Notes: generated by a model not told the origin, from the sequence alone. A DNA stretch of 64,000 nt from Ligustrum vulgare (GCA_963555705.1 OY743169.1:6696014-6760013); one strand, 5' to 3'. Positions 45,115 to 57,528 are shown, counted from the stretch's first letter. Translations and numbers: made by a program.

Positions 45115-48100
45115 AGGCCGCCGGCCCGCTCAACAACCTGAGTCGAATAAGAAAACCCCAGTTAATAGGAGGAACACCAGGCGAACTGCAGGGAGAAGAA
45201 CCTCAGTGAAGTACGATAATAAGAATAATAAGGATAAGGAATTTGTGGTGCTGGATTATGATGGTAGAGTTAGTGGGGATAAAAATGTTGTTGTTGCTGC
45301 TACTTCTTTGAGAAATACAACGTTGTTGAAGGGTGAGGGTAATAAGAAAGCTGAGGAAGTGAAGGAAGAGGTTGGTGAAAAGGAGATGGATGATTGCGAC
45401 AGTGGTGGAGACAAGGGCAGCATTGCTCCCCTTCCCGAAAGAGTATATACAGTTTTATTGAAATATTTCCAGTTTTTTTTACAGTTATATTATGTATTTT
45501 AATTTTATGCTGAAATTATGAGTTTGTTTTGTTGGTTATTGGCTTTTCAAATAGAGGTGGAGTAGATGGTGAATTCTGTGGTTGCAAGATTAAGCCCTTG
45601 TTTGATTGCCATACTTTTTGGAAAAAAAGAGTTTTGAATAGTAGTTTTGGGAAATCGTGTGGTTAAAAAGTGGTTAGAAAAGTAAAAAATTGTAGGCTCA
45701 ACTTTTTGGATGGTTGACATTGATTAAGTATTTATATTTGGGGTCTTTGAGTGTATAAACGGCCATGTTTGCTAAGCATAGCTGTATATATTACTTTTTG
45801 GTAATCAATTGTATTCGTATCTGGTGGTGTTTTGGTGTCTGTTTATGTGTGGTACTGGTTGAAAATATGTCCTTTTGAGGGATTTGTTTGAAAATAGTAT
45901 TGAAGGGGAAGCTCTAGGTGCTTTGCTGTCATATGTTGTGGTGGAGCAGTGTTTAGTGGAACTTATTGCGCATTTCTGGCTCAATGTATTTGTTCTGTAA
46001 TGTGTTACATTGTTCAGTTGAGTGCTTTTCTAGAAAGTTCAATTTTTTATGGGCTTCAATAAAGAAAAAGGAAGTCTTTTTTCTTCCCTTGTCCAGTCTG
46101 TAGTGTTTATGTTGCCAAGTGGAAAAGTAGACAGTAGACACAAATATTTTGGTTCTATACAAGAAGTTAACTCTTGCTGAACAATGTATTTCATTTGGGT
46201 TCTATGCTAGATGGTTTTATTCGAAGTTCTGTTGCATATAGCTAGCGTGTTTGAAATTCAGATATGAGATTTATGTAGCTTACCTTGTATCTAACTTGAG
46301 ATTTTGTTAATTAGAATTTGCTTTCTGCAAAACAGGTCCAGGTTGGCGGTTCTCCAGCTTATCGAATTGAGAGGAAACTGGGAAAAGGTGGATTTGGGCA
46401 AGTGTATGTTGGTCACCGAATAAATCCCCCAAATCTGAATGAAAGAACAGGTCCAGGAGCTGTAGAGGCATGTACTTTCTATACTCTGTAGCTTGCAGCA
46501 GTGAGCATTTTTGTGTAAATATAACATTTCTTCCATGACCTTTCTAGGTAGCCTTAAAATTTGAGCATCAGAGCAGCAAAGGCTGTAATTATGGACCCCC
46601 TTATGAGTGGCAAGTGTACAGGTGAGTTATTTCTCTTATAATAGCTTCCTGTCAAAGATCAAGAGACTGGTCTCAAACTTTCACTGTACTTTCCCCAGTG
46701 CACTAGGTGGCAGTCATGGTATTCCTCGCGTACATTACAAAGGACGGCAAAGTGACTATTACATTATGGTAGGTGCTTCATGTGATAATTAGTTTGTTCC
46801 CCCATTTTGTTTTATGATTTCTCTGATTTACTATGTGGACATGACAAACTATACCATGATCACAGGTTATGGATATGCTTGGTCCTAGTTTGTGGGATGT
46901 CTGGAACAATAATCTCCACGCGTTAGTGTTCATTTTTGCAGTGACTCGTCAAATTTTATTCTGACCCTTTTAATTTTCGTACAGTATCACACATCTAACT
47001 TCATAATGCATTATGTACAGGATGTCCGTGGAAATGGTGGCATGTATTTCCATCGAAGCAATTTCCATCCTAGAGAAGTTGCACTCTAGAGGGTAATTAC
47101 TTTGAACACATCTTGACAATGAAATAGAATTAGATTAGAGAATATAAGTAGTAATACTTCATTTTAGTAGTGATTCTAAGAAGCGCAAAACTTATCTTTA
47201 TCTGGCAGTCTATTGTCACGCAATTTGGAGCATCTTTTTTGTACATGTAATGAGATTACTACAGTCCATCTGTATTTTGTTGTAGAATGACCATTTCTGT
47301 AACTCCCATTATCTGATGGTATGCATTTGTAATGAGGATCGCTGGAGATAACTAGAGTTTTTGCATTTTTGAAGTTGCTATCTATTTTCTGAAACATGAC
47401 TGGAAGGACATAAGTAAAGACACATAGGTATGGTAGATGCCTAACTGTTACACACCTTGCTGACATGTTTTTGTGATTGTAGTTATAGAGGAATATAGAC
47501 TGAAACATTCAACGAATGGTTTAGAGATGCATCCACAGACTTACGGCTGGAACAATCAATGAATGGTTTAGAGATGCATCCGCAGACTTACGGCTGGAAA
47601 ATATTAAAATATAGTAAATTAAGCTGGTTCATAAATGCATTATATTCTCTGATACTTGCAAATATTAATTGAAAATTTACGCGTTTCCTTCTCAGTAAAG
47701 TGATACAAAGTTTGTTTTAAGTGCAAATGTGGTTGATGGTAAAAAGTGTAGATCATATTCACAGTGTGACGGTTATAAATAAAATAGAGTTTTACTTTAA
47801 ATAAATCAAATGCACGATGATTATATATGAAAAATTATTTTTGTCAGTATATGTTCTTGTGCATGGTCATGGTCATGCATGTCACCAATATACTCTATCT
47901 TCACAAATGCAGACTACTTCACCTCTGTTGAAAAATTGAACTCTTCATTTATGTTTCTTTCGCTCTTAAGTAAATATTAATATTAATTTCCATTATTCTT
48001 GTTAGATTTTATGTTTAGTTACATTTAAATGTATATACAGCAATTGAAAAGTTTTCTATTGATTTGCTGATATAGTGCATTTAAAATGTGCCAAACATGT

Positions 48101-51100
48101 CCTTTCTGGTGCTCATCTTTGTATAAGTTCGAGTATGTCTTATTTTGTTTCCAGAATTGCACATGGTTTTTATAGAGGGAAATTCTATTTTTTTTATGCA
48201 TCTCGATTGGAAGGTCCTATCTATTTAGTTTTTTCCAATTTCCTTATGCCCACAAAGTAGTAGTTGTCTCATCATCTTGGCTGTTTAACTAATTAAGACT
48301 GTATTGGTATGATGTAGTGAAACAATTATGAGTTAATTGTCTGATTGTCTTTGCTAACAATTTTTTCAGATAGAATATTTTTTTCTGAATAATATTTTTC
48401 CTTTTATGACTGATACAAAATTGTGCAGATATGTGCATGGGGATGTGAAGCCGGAGAACTTTTTGCTTGGTCCACCAGGAACACCTGAAGAGAAAAAACT
48501 TTTTCTTGTTGATCTTGGATTAGGTAAATTGTCTGGCTTAACATTTTATGATACTTAGCACAAACTATAAATATAATGGAGGAATGACATATTATCACTG
48601 ACGTGTCACATTTCAGCCACCCGTTGGCGAGATAGTTCAACTGGCCTGCATGTTGATTATGATCAACGGCCAGACATATTTAGGTAAAGTATTTATACTT
48701 ATGTATTTTGTTTTTCTTCACTTGCTATGTCTGGTAATGATCTGTTCTTCATTGCTTTTATTTGACATTCAAGAATGCTGGTTCTGCAGAGGAACCGTAC
48801 GTTATGCCAGTGTGCATGCTCATCTTGGAAGGACTGGGAGCCGTAGGGATGATTTGGAATCTCTTGCTTATACCATGATTTTTCTTCTTCGTGGTCGACT
48901 CCCTTGGCAAGGTTTTCAGGTGGCTAATTTATGGATCTGTAATATGGTTCTTCCTTAGCAATGGCAATGGGGCAGGTCGGGGTTGCCCCACCCCGAACCC
49001 GAAATATTTTATCCCGCCCTGCGACCCGGCTGGTCGCAGGTTGGGGCAGGGCTACCCATCCGCCCAGCCAATGACCCAATTTTTTTATTTTTGCAAAATT
49101 GGTAATGAAATTTTTGCATCGAACTAGTTAGAATTTTAAAGTTTGAACTTTAAAGATAATATGTATATTTGAAGGAAAAACAAATTAACAAACAACATAA
49201 TGGTGTAGTGGTTGTGTACACTTATGTTCTTAAGTCCCACCAAGGTTCAATTCTTCTTGACCTTATTATATTTATTTTTCAATTTACAATAAAAAAAATC
49301 GCGGTTTTGGGGCGGGGTGGGTCCGCCCCAAATCCACCACCCGTCGATTTCGGAGCGGGCCGGGGCATCCGCATCTTGGGTCATCCGGGTTTTTTACCGT
49401 CCCTGTTTTTCCTTATGAATTATTAATTATGAATGCTAATGTGATGAATCGATGATTCACTTAGGGTGACAATAAAGGCTTCCTTGTCTGCAAAAAGAAG
49501 ATGGCAACTTCTCCAGAATCCCTATGTTGCTTCTGCCCTACACCTTTCCGACAGTTTGTTGATTATGTTGTTAACTTAAAGTTTGACGAGGAGCCTAATT
49601 ATGCGAAATACATCTCCCTTTTTGATGGAATAATTGGTCCAAATCCCAGCATCAGGCCAATCAACACTGAGGGTGCTCAGAAGGTTTCCTTTAAAATTTT
49701 CTCTGCATTTCTTTGAATATTGTACCATCCTTCTAAGTTTAGTGAAATTGATAGTTTGCTTTCCACTCGCAAAGCTTATATGTCAAGTTGGACAAAAGAG
49801 AGGAAGACTGTTGATGGACGAGGACGATGATGAGCAACCAAAGAAAAAAATACGCATCGGAATGCCTGCAACTCAATGGATTAGTGTGTATAATGCTCGC
49901 CGTCCTATGAAGCAAAGGTATGCGTTGTTTATAGCACTAAGTTTCTTCCTGAAATTTTCTACAAGTATAATAGAGTTGCATTGCGTGTTTGGTCTTGTAG
50001 ATATCACTATAATGTGTCAGATTTAAGGCTTGCTCAGCATATTGAGAGAGGAAACGAAGATGGACTATTTATCAGCAGCGTGGCATCTGCATCAGACTTG
50101 TGGGCCATAATTATGGATGCAGGGACAGGCTTTAGTGCTCAAGTTTATGAATTGTCACCTCAATTTCTTCACAAGGTCTCTTGTATTCTTCTGACCTCGT
50201 GTTTCATGAAGAAAGGAACTAACACTTCTTCGCAGCATTGTTTCAAAAGGGAAAAGTAACACCCAACTCCTTAGATATTGTCCACCCATAGAAACTTGAA
50301 TTGTTGAATAAATAAATTAATTTGTTAAAAAATGTTACATTTCCAATTTTAGTCCTGTACTCCACTCCGCTCCATTCAACACTAATCTTTCCTTTTTTTT
50401 TTTTTTTTTCATGTTTTAATGAAATGAAAATGGGACACCAGCAGGCATGGCTGCAGATTAAACTTTATGAATTTGTGCCTTTTGTTATCTTATTCTGTCC
50501 AAGAAATACCTCTTGCACATCTATGAACTTATATTTTTCCTTCGTATTTGTCGTAGGAATGGATTATGGAACAGTGGGAGAAAAATTATTATATCAGTGC
50601 AATAGCAGGGACTAATAATGGGAGCTCATTAGTAGTTATGTCGAAAGGTTGGTGTCACTTTTGTCGTCTTTTGATGCAATATGTGGTTCACGTAATCCAT
50701 TCTTTAACTTTATAAAATTCAGGTACTTCTTATCTGCAGCAGTCCTATAAAGTCAGCGATTCATGTCCATTTAAGTGGATCAACAAAAAATGGAGGGAGG
50801 GCTTCTTTGTTACTGCCATGGCAACTTCAGGAAATAGGTGGGCGGTTGTTATGTCCCGTGGGGCTGGTTTTTCGGATCAGGTATGTCGCTAGGGTGGTCG
50901 ATATGTATCTTTTTATTGAGTGAAGGTAGAAATGTTGAAGTTCAAGGCTCGAGCTTTTAGGGGATTGGCTTATTTTGGCCCGAGCCAAAGCTCATCCCTA
51001 AAAATAAGACTTGGCTTGAGCTTTTCTGAGCCCTGTCAAGTCGAGCGGAGTCCCAAGCTTTTTAAATTTTATTTTATTTTTATAACAAAAATCCAAAAAT

Positions 51101-51639
51101 TTGTTATTGAAAATTTATATATACAACGGGCTGAATTTAAAGGCTCGAGCTTTTTGGACGGGTTTTTTTTTTTTTGACTCGAGTCGACACAAAGTCTTCC
51201 TAAAAGATCTTTATCAGAGCTGAGTCAAGCCCGAGTGGCTCGAGCCAGCAAGCCATTTTACCATTCCTAAATAAAGGTAATAATAGGATCGCAAACTTCA
51301 GGTTGTGGAGTTGGACTTTCTTTATCCCAGTGAAGGTGTTCATAAAAGGTGGGACGCTGGTTATCGCATCACATCAACTGCAGCAACATGGGATCAAACT
51401 GCGCTTGTTCTTAGTGTTCCAAGAAGAAAACCTGCAGACGAAACACAGGAGACACTTCGAACTTCTGCTTTTCCAAGCACGCATGTTAAGGTTTGTTAAT
51501 ATCTTTTCCTGCCATTAAATGCATTTTGGTTTGTCTTGCCACTATTTTGTCCGCAATAGTTATTGGTTATTTCTTGCAGGAGAAGTGGTCAAAAAATCTC
51601 TACATAGCATCGGTGTGTTATGGGCGAACTGTTTCTTGA
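45098..51639 (+). CDS. MUT9-like (MLK/PPK) casein-kinase-I-type kinase, 16 exons
   Basis: Exons: 45098-45442, 46336-46467, 46548-46621, 46699-46768, 46866-46921, 47021-47092, 48429-48523, 48617-48683, 48790-48919, 49465-49683, 49775-49917, 50001-50175, 50557-50647, 50723-50880, 51302-51490, 51580-51639. They join in frame into 691 residues. The Lys/Arg-rich N-terminus ([21 protein letters not shown]) suggests nuclear targeting. The kinase domain has [11 protein letters not shown] at 131-141, ALK with ATP-binding Lys163, HGDVKPEN at 253-260 and DLG at 278-280 in place of HRD and DFG, as is usual for this family. The C-terminal half ([41 protein letters not shown] end) is the conserved MLK extension. 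Plant MLK/PPK kinases phosphorylate histone H3 and light or clock regulators. The ATG at 45098 gives the family-type start. All introns are GT-AG except intron 2. The gene appears functional. Confidence 0.92.
45594..45722 (-). mobile_element. MITE remnant in MLK intron 1
   Basis: AAGCCCTTGTTTGATTGC at its left end and internal stretches such as GTGTGGTTAAAAAG and GGATGGTTGA resemble, inverted, the MITE at 17241-17412. The other terminus is not recognisable. Confidence 0.4.
46468..46547 (+). other. GC-AG intron (MLK intron 2)
   Basis: The exon ends GCTGTAGAG and the intron starts GCATGT and ends TTTCTAG. The frame (GAVE|VALKFEH) requires this junction, and no GT donor nearby keeps the frame. 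GC-AG introns are a small natural class spliced by the major spliceosome. Confidence 0.85.
47510..47599 (+). repeat. 47-bp tandem duplication in MLK intron 6
   Basis: GAATGGTTTAGAGATGCATC and ACAGACTTACGGCTGG are repeated with offset 47 and three or fewer differences. Confidence 0.85.
48959..49408. mobile_element. hAT-like MITE filling MLK intron 9
   Basis: The ends (CAATGGCAATGGGGCAGGTC; inverted right end CAGGGACGGTAAAAAACCC) are loosely matched. Flanking octamers are TTCCTTAG (48951-48958) and TTCCTTAT (49409-49416). The GC-rich arms pair with each other (CCCCGAACCCG against CGGGGCGGG-type sequence). It makes up about 450 of the 545 bases of the intron. Confidence 0.65.
50927..51269. mobile_element. 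hAT-like MITE in MLK intron 14
   Basis: The left end TAGAAATGTTGAAGTTC matches the inverted right end TAGGAATGGTAAAATGGC. Both arms continue with GGCTCGAGC. Flanks AGTGAAGG (50919-50926) and AATAAAGG (51270-51277) agree at six of eight bases. It is 343 bp of a 421-bp intron and ends about 30 bases before the acceptor. Confidence 0.65.
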
Positions 51640-52488
51640 TGCATCCCCAATTCTTTCTCGTACAAGATCGCGACTCCTTATACGAGGTTTGAGTGACATG
51701 CAATTTTTTCTCGATTGAAGAGTCACTGGTCGTGCCATTGGATGTTGACGTAAGCTTGTTTTGTACTATCGACGTCTAAGATTATTATTTGCAATGCCAA
51801 GTCACTATACTGCACTTGTTATGAAATGCTCTGGGCAGCTTCAAATCCTAACCTTGTAGTTCACCTATTGCTGGAAGTTTGTACAGTTTTGAACAGTAAT
51901 TACTGGTTAGAGGCAAAGCGCACAGATTTGATGTCTGGATTTCAATGCTATTTTAATTCGCGTTCTAGACATGTTTGAGCTTATTTACGAGTTATTTTTT
52001 CGAAAATTTTAGTGCTCGTTTAGCATGTTTTTATATGCTTATAAAATTTGGGTTTTTTTGAATTCTGGTGATTCCTCGAGGTTTTCTCATCACCGGATAA
52101 ATATCAAGAAAATAGGTCAGACGAGGGCTAATAGTACATTCCGAGAGCTCGAGTCCCAACCAATTATCCGGAGGAAAGGAATAATTATTTGGAAACTAGA
52201 AACGTGTTGATTTTTAAGCGAAACTCGATCCTACTTTAACACAAGGACCGGTGGATATCATTGATAGTGGCATCTTTGTGCACATTAAAGAAAGTGTTCG
52301 TTACACCTTAAGATTGGTGGTGGATGTACCCTTCATTCAGTGTTGTATCTATTGCTAAAATTTGTATCGAAGATCGGAGCACTATACCATAAGGGTCCAT
52401 AGGGAGGATAAATATAAATATTTGATACGGTTCTATTAATTAAAGTAGTAAACAAATAAGATTTTTTTGTATCACAATTTCATAACAA
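51640..52488 (+). other. 3' flank of the MLK gene
   Basis: Presumably 3' UTR and intergenic sequence. No clear AATAAA lies in the first 300 bases, so the poly(A) site cannot be placed. No other gene is visible. Confidence 0.5.
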
Positions 52489-52491
52489 TAA

Positions 52492-53027
52492 GGGTCCGTT
52501 TGATAGCGAGGGTGGAATTTGGGTGGAAAGAAAATGAATTTCAGGGAATTGAATTCTAAGTAATTGAATTACTGGGAATTAGAAGTTTAATGTGTTTGAT
52601 TGGTTTAATTTTCTAGGTGGAAAAAGTAGGGAATTTTCCAACTTTTGTTGTTTGATTGACATTATTTTCCATGGAAAATAAAGTAATTTTTTGCTATTTT
52701 AATCAAATTTTTTTTTTTTTTTTTTTACTTTTTAAATATATTTGTACTTGATGATGATAATGTTATTTTTTGGAAAGAAAATAAATCAATTAACAACAAC
52801 AAAATTGATTAAACGTGTCCAGAATCATTTTCTATCTATCATGGAAAACATTTTTCCACCAAAATCCAAAGAAAATCTTTTCCACCAAATCAAGGAAAAT
52901 GGAAGAAAAAGTGAGGTTCGCGGAAAAAGTTTTACATGGAAAATTTTATCAAACAAACAAACCAAAAGTGAGAATTGGAAAACATATTCCATTTTCCATG
53001 AAAAATTTTGTGTAATCAAACAGGGCC
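52492..53027. mobile_element. Tourist-like (PIF/Harbinger) MITE, 536 bp
   Basis: Inverted ends GGGTCCGTTTGAT and GGCCCTGTTTGAT, with TAA on both sides (52489-52491 and 53028-53030). Arms of about 200 bp fold onto each other through complementary TTTTCCATGGAAAA-type sequence. Non-coding. Confidence 0.8.
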
Positions 53028-53179
53028 TAACTTCAAGAAAACATTTTTTGTTAACTTTTTAGTGCTCGTTTGTCACAGTTGTTGTGTTAATCTATTTAAT
53101 CCTGTGAGATTAGATCCTCATATCTCACATCATAAAAAAAATGTTTTTATAATTGTTAGAAAGTCACGCTTCCAGAAAA

Positions 53180-53920
53180 CTATTAGGATGTGTTTGATTA
53201 CCATATACTAATTTCACACCCGTATTATGAACGAACATATTCTGTTACGACTCACGCTTAAATGGACTTTGACACATCATTAGTAAAAACCCACTGGCTA
53301 CCAGTGGGACCTTAGATTAAAACAAATTATTATTGCCGAGGTGCCATGTAATTCGAAGCTCCATATAGTCAGCCTGATAATGTCGAACTGGTGTTATTTG
53401 AGGTCCATGCTTCAGATCAATGACTCGACTGATTGGTGTGTTAGAGAGATGTGAACCCTTTGCGAGTTGGGATTTGATATGACACATCTTTACATGGATG
53501 TGACGTTTGCTTTATCCCTAGAGTAAGTAATGATTATGACCAAAGAAATAATTTACCTAATGAAGGATTAGGGTACAACCACTCGTAGAGTATCACATGT
53601 GTCCCAATCTGAGAATATAATTTCAACTATAAATAGAATACATTGGTCTCCAAATAAAAGGTCAGAAACTCAATACTTAACTTATTATACAAATCTCACT
53701 CAATTTTCTCTCTTTTACACACTTATATTTCTGACACACTATTTATATTCGTTCACAATGAGTCCTGACTTGAGCGTCGGAGTGCAAACGAGTGCCACCC
53801 CGGTCCCCGTTGTATACTGATTGTTTGTCCTAGTGTGCAAGAAGTCTAAGTGTTCAAGAGAGAGCAGCTGAGACGTGTTGATCCAAGATCCTACCAGATT
53901 TTGTGGTCAACATATTCTAT
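53180..53920 (+). mobile_element. LTR-like remnant
   Basis: A promoter-like CTATAAATAG at 53627-53636 precedes CCTGACTTGAGCGTCGGAGTG at about 53765, a sequence style common near the ends of plant Gypsy LTRs of the Tat/Athila type. The block seems to end in TTTTGTGGTCAACA near 53913. No second LTR or internal domains accompany it. Confidence 0.4.
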
Positions 53921-54029
53921 TGACAAAAAAATGATGTATCGAAACAAAATAATGAAAAACAAATCAGCAAAAAACTACAAAAGTCATTGCCAATATAAAT
54001 AATAATAAGCATTCTGTTATCAAGAGTAT

Positions 54030-54290
54030 TACAAATGTTGGAAAATGTCCTTATACACAATATTTTTCGTCACGTTTTTTAACAATAATCTTACATGTAA
54101 AAGTGATTGACCTTTACTCTTATTGATGATCATAGCATAAGACACAATCAACGAAAACTGTATTATTTTGCACTTGAAAGGTAATCTATCATCTGATTAA
54201 TGAAATTCTTGGGATAAATACTTTGTTACATGCATTGCTTTTGGACATGATTCTAGCTTCAAGAACATGATGACGATTTTTTCAATTTGT
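54030..54290 (-). pseudogene. Helitron helicase tail fragment, second copy
   Basis: Plus-strand sequence at 54040-54260 aligns by eye with 33030-33400: CTTATACACAATATTT, GTGATTGACCTTTACTC, TTGATGATCATAGCATA, and the segment for NACNKVFIPRIS-like protein. It is more decayed and shorter than the first copy. Its upstream side runs directly into the CDK-like fragment in the same orientation. Confidence 0.7.
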
Positions 54291-55475
54291 TTAAAGATAA
54301 AAAAAATTGGCCAAATACCAACAAATTCAAAGAAGGTTTGATGATGTAACTTACAAAGACCAACTGTAGAGGTAAATTTGCAAGCTTTGTATAACTTATC
54401 CCATGCATCAGTGAACAAACTGTCATTTGCATTTCAAAAAACATGATTTGGGAGGATGACTACCTCAGTCCTTCTTGAAGGATTGATCTAGCCATGAGAA
54501 GTTCAGCAAATACACATCTAACACTTCATAGATCCACAGAAGCTTCATAGTCTGTAGAGCCCAACAAAAGCTCCGAAGGACAATGCCATGAAGTGACTAC
54601 TCGACTGGTAAGAGGTTGCTTTTGCTCGTAACTGAAATTTACTAACCCAAAATCACCCACCTTCAAAACTTATTCATTATTTACCAGAAGATTTACACCT
54701 TTAATATCCCGATAATGGCAGTGATCAAGACCAGACAATAATGGTTTCATGTAGCATTTAACCTGTAAATGAATCAATCAGATCTTAGTATATACATAGG
54801 AAAATGCTACTTTGCCACCCTTTATTGTCACCTTAGATGACCAAATTTTTGTGAATTATTGATTTTGGAATTGATGTGATGGGTAAAATAATAGATTGTT
54901 GTCATGTGTACAGGTATAAAACTTTATGTCAAATATTATATTCCTCTAACATGACTGATATACATAAAAGAAAAAATAGTACAACTATTAGCATTTTCAG
55001 CTAATCGTATTAGTTATGCACACAAGAACTCTCTAAGCATTCACAAAACTCTCCTCCTTTTCATTGTGAAAATAAGTTAATTTCTAAATATAATATGCTT
55101 CCAAATATTATAAAATATTCATTTTTTTTAATTTTTTTTTTTTTTTTGCACAGGTATCATCTCAACCATCTAAGGTGCATATCACCATGGTAATCGAGAT
55201 TAGATTGTTCTAATCCAATGTGCTCACCAAAAGAAAAATATATCACTTCACATATATATATCCAAACCAGTGCTTCTCTTCTGAACTCGATCTCTGGGAA
55301 AATAATAGGCCCGAGATATCATGTTACATGTACTCAAACACAAGAAATATGTTGCATGATAATCTGGAGGTAATTAATCCTTCCAACTTTATAATATTTG
55401 GATGGTCAAAGCCGGTTAAGAATTATATATCTCGACGATGAGATTGGCAACCTTTATCTTTTCAATGCCATTTTT
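54291..55475 (-). pseudogene. CDK-like protein kinase gene fragment, decayed
   Basis: Two exon-like parts on the minus strand. At about 55475-55270, broken frames contain ALKR, HPNIIKLEGLI and TSRLSCNIFLVFEYM. At about 54770-54440 there is CYMKPLLSGLDHCHYRDIKG, then VGDFGLVNF and a TSRVVTSWHCPSELLLGSTDY stretch ending before DL. These match the plant CDKC/CRK7-like cyclin-dependent kinase family (LHRDIKGSNLL, DFGLA, SRVVTLWYRPPELLLG). A TTTACAG acceptor precedes the second exon, so intron sequence was retained. The HRD motif is damaged, several stops and frameshifts occur, and no N- or C-terminus is present. It is a genomic fragment, probably captured by the adjoining Helitron. Confidence 0.8.
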
Positions 55476-55610
55476 CTTGAATTAATTCTTCACAAATCAA
55501 ACTGAGCAGTTCCTTCAGCAGTAGATTAAAGAAAAATCTTGGGCAAAGAGAGACACTATCGGAGAATTATGCACAGTCGCGAAGTCTTGGAGATGACAGA
55601 ATTTGATTAC

Positions 55611-55708
55611 TCACTAATTCAAACACCCCCACTAATAAGACTCTGCTGATAATTGAAATTGCAGTCAACATTGGAAAGAATCTCATTTGCTTTTAATAAT
55701 ATAGGGAC
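55611..55708 (+). repeat. Direct repeat, left copy
   Basis: Shares CACTAATTCAA, ACCCCCACTAAT, GATTCTGNTNA-type sequence, ATTTCAGT/ATTGCAGT and GAATCTCA with 56627-56722 in the same order, about 1016 bases apart. Confidence 0.6.
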
Positions 55709-56626
55709 TCGGTTGTTAAGTTTACACGTGCTTATTCTTTATCTTCTTGTACAAGCAATTTTATGTCATTCGTTGGGCTAAAATGTTAATATGCTTGGAA
55801 AAATTATTGACCAAATTTCATGGCAATTCTGAATATGCCGAAGGAGAGTTCATCTCAATGCCATCAATTACTTTTGGCCACCGCAATCTTGGACTCATCA
55901 GCCACCACTATCAACCATCATTGCATTGTAGATTTGTATGAGACCACCATCGTAAATCAATATTGCCTGCTTGCCTTCCACCACCACCCATCACAATCCA
56001 CTACTGTTGTCACGTATATTAGGTTGTTGCTAATTGCTATACATCTTTTGAATTTAATATTTCTACTTTACTTTTTATTATCAAAATTCCCTCTATAATA
56101 ATAAAAATAAATCAAATTAAAATATCAAACTATTTTTAGTTAGATATATTAAAACATAAATAGTTTAACAAATTTAATTGATCAAAAAAATTGTGAAGAA
56201 ATTGGGTTACATAATTTGGGAAATGATTTTCCTTTTATGGCTATTTGTGAAACTCTCTCTAATTCTAATTCTTGTTCGAGAAAAAATAATTGAGAAGTAA
56301 ATGAAAAAAGCGAGAATATTAATTAAAAAAGAAAAAAAGTTTGACAAGACTTGATATTCATTTGATAAATGTACCACCAAAATATTACAAAATTTGGGAC
56401 ATGTTATAAATTCATATCAATTAAATTAAATATTTAAATATTACCAATATTAAAGGTTTGTTGCTATTTTTTTTTTTTTTTTGAAAGAAAATTACATTAG
56501 AACCGATTATTAAGGAATGCATTTCATAAACCTTATTTTAAGTTTTCTATTTCAAAATTCTGGTTATAATTAATATTTAAAATGTATTAAATAATTAATT
56601 TAACCACCCACTAATTCAACCATTCT

Positions 56627-56722
56627 CACTAATTCAACCACCCCACTAATTTAGATTCTGTTAACAATTAAAATTTCAGTGAAAATTGATTAGAATCTCA
56701 ATTATTTTTATTAATATATAGA
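56627..56722 (+). repeat. Direct repeat, right copy
   Basis: Partner of 55611-55708; diverged at many positions. Confidence 0.6.
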
Positions 56723-56928
56723 TAGAAATATATATATAAATATAGATATAGATATAGATTTCCAAATATTTTCCATCTTTCCTCATTTTCTCTTGTTTGA
56801 CGGCCCAAATTTGTAATGAATTTTTTTTTCTTCTGAATTTTACTACTTGCACAATTATGTTTACAATGAAGATGACAATTGATGCTGTCAAAAATCCTAA
56901 CCTTGACGTTGCAGGATCTGATGATACT

Positions 56929-57528
56929 TGATTGCTGGAAAAGATCAATGAACTCCCCTTAGATGACCTGCAAAAAAGGCGAGGAGGAATCTCCCCGTCA
57001 CCCCTCCGGTCTGAGAATTAGTTTTCTGGGGTAGAGAAAAAATATATAACTAGAATATATGCGATCAAAGGAGCTATATTTATAGGGCTGAAAATGCCCA
57101 TAACTTCCTTTATTTAAGGAAGGATTCCTTTTGCTATAAACTTACCTTTTAAGAAGAATTCTAAACTCACAAGAATTCAGTTTCCTTTTTGCAAAGAGTT
57201 TCTTTACGGATTATGTATTGCTTTGAGGCTCAAGAATATGGCCCATTAACGAGGTCCATTATCGAAAGAGATTGTGGGGCCGGTTTGCATGGCTCAAAGG
57301 CCAAGAAGGGCCGACCTCTCCCTTAAGCTCCAAAATTGAACGATCAGATCGGGTTCACCCGACCTGTTCGAACCAAGCATAATACTACATCCAAGCCCGT
57401 CATTGTTGAGTCCAAATAAGGTCGGTATAGGCCCGACCATACAAAGACGGGGGAGCCCGAGCAAATGCGGGGACGAGGTCCGTAGAGGTCGGGTCATGGA
57501 ATCCTAATTGTTAGGGAATAGGAAAACA
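56929..57528 (-). repeat. 3' LTR of the Tat element (limits approximate)
   Basis: On the minus strand it runs from TGTTTTCCTATTCCC to CCAGCAATCA and contains a TATA box (CTATAAATA, about 57079-57088) and the GACGGGGAGATTCCTCC segment near its end, a style typical of Tat LTRs. The purine-rich ATGGGGGCCAA just outside the start could be the polypurine tract. The partner LTR is not visible, so the ends are inferred. Confidence 0.6.

Larger units (their letters stand above)
55476..56928. other. AT-rich sequence with a direct repeat
   Basis: No gene recognised. A frame on the minus strand at 56676-56948 with a hydrophobic stretch (SIVIFIVNIIVQVVKF) is short and unsupported. ATAGAT microsatellite at about 56728-56760. 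Confidence 0.5.

Noticed and set aside
48650..48958. Open frames within the MLK region as separate genes
   Set aside because: They are read-through of exons 8 and 9 into introns; the spliced 16-exon model explains the locus.
49200..49262. tRNA-like A and B boxes (GGTGTAGTGGTTG and GGTTCAATTC)
   Set aside because: They lie inside the hAT-like MITE in MLK intron 9, with no acceptor stem or tail; chance or an old SINE scrap cannot be told apart.
56676..56948. Frame with a hydrophobic segment, possible membrane protein
   Set aside because: Ends in a run of Ile-Tyr from a microsatellite and begins in the Tat LTR; no family match.
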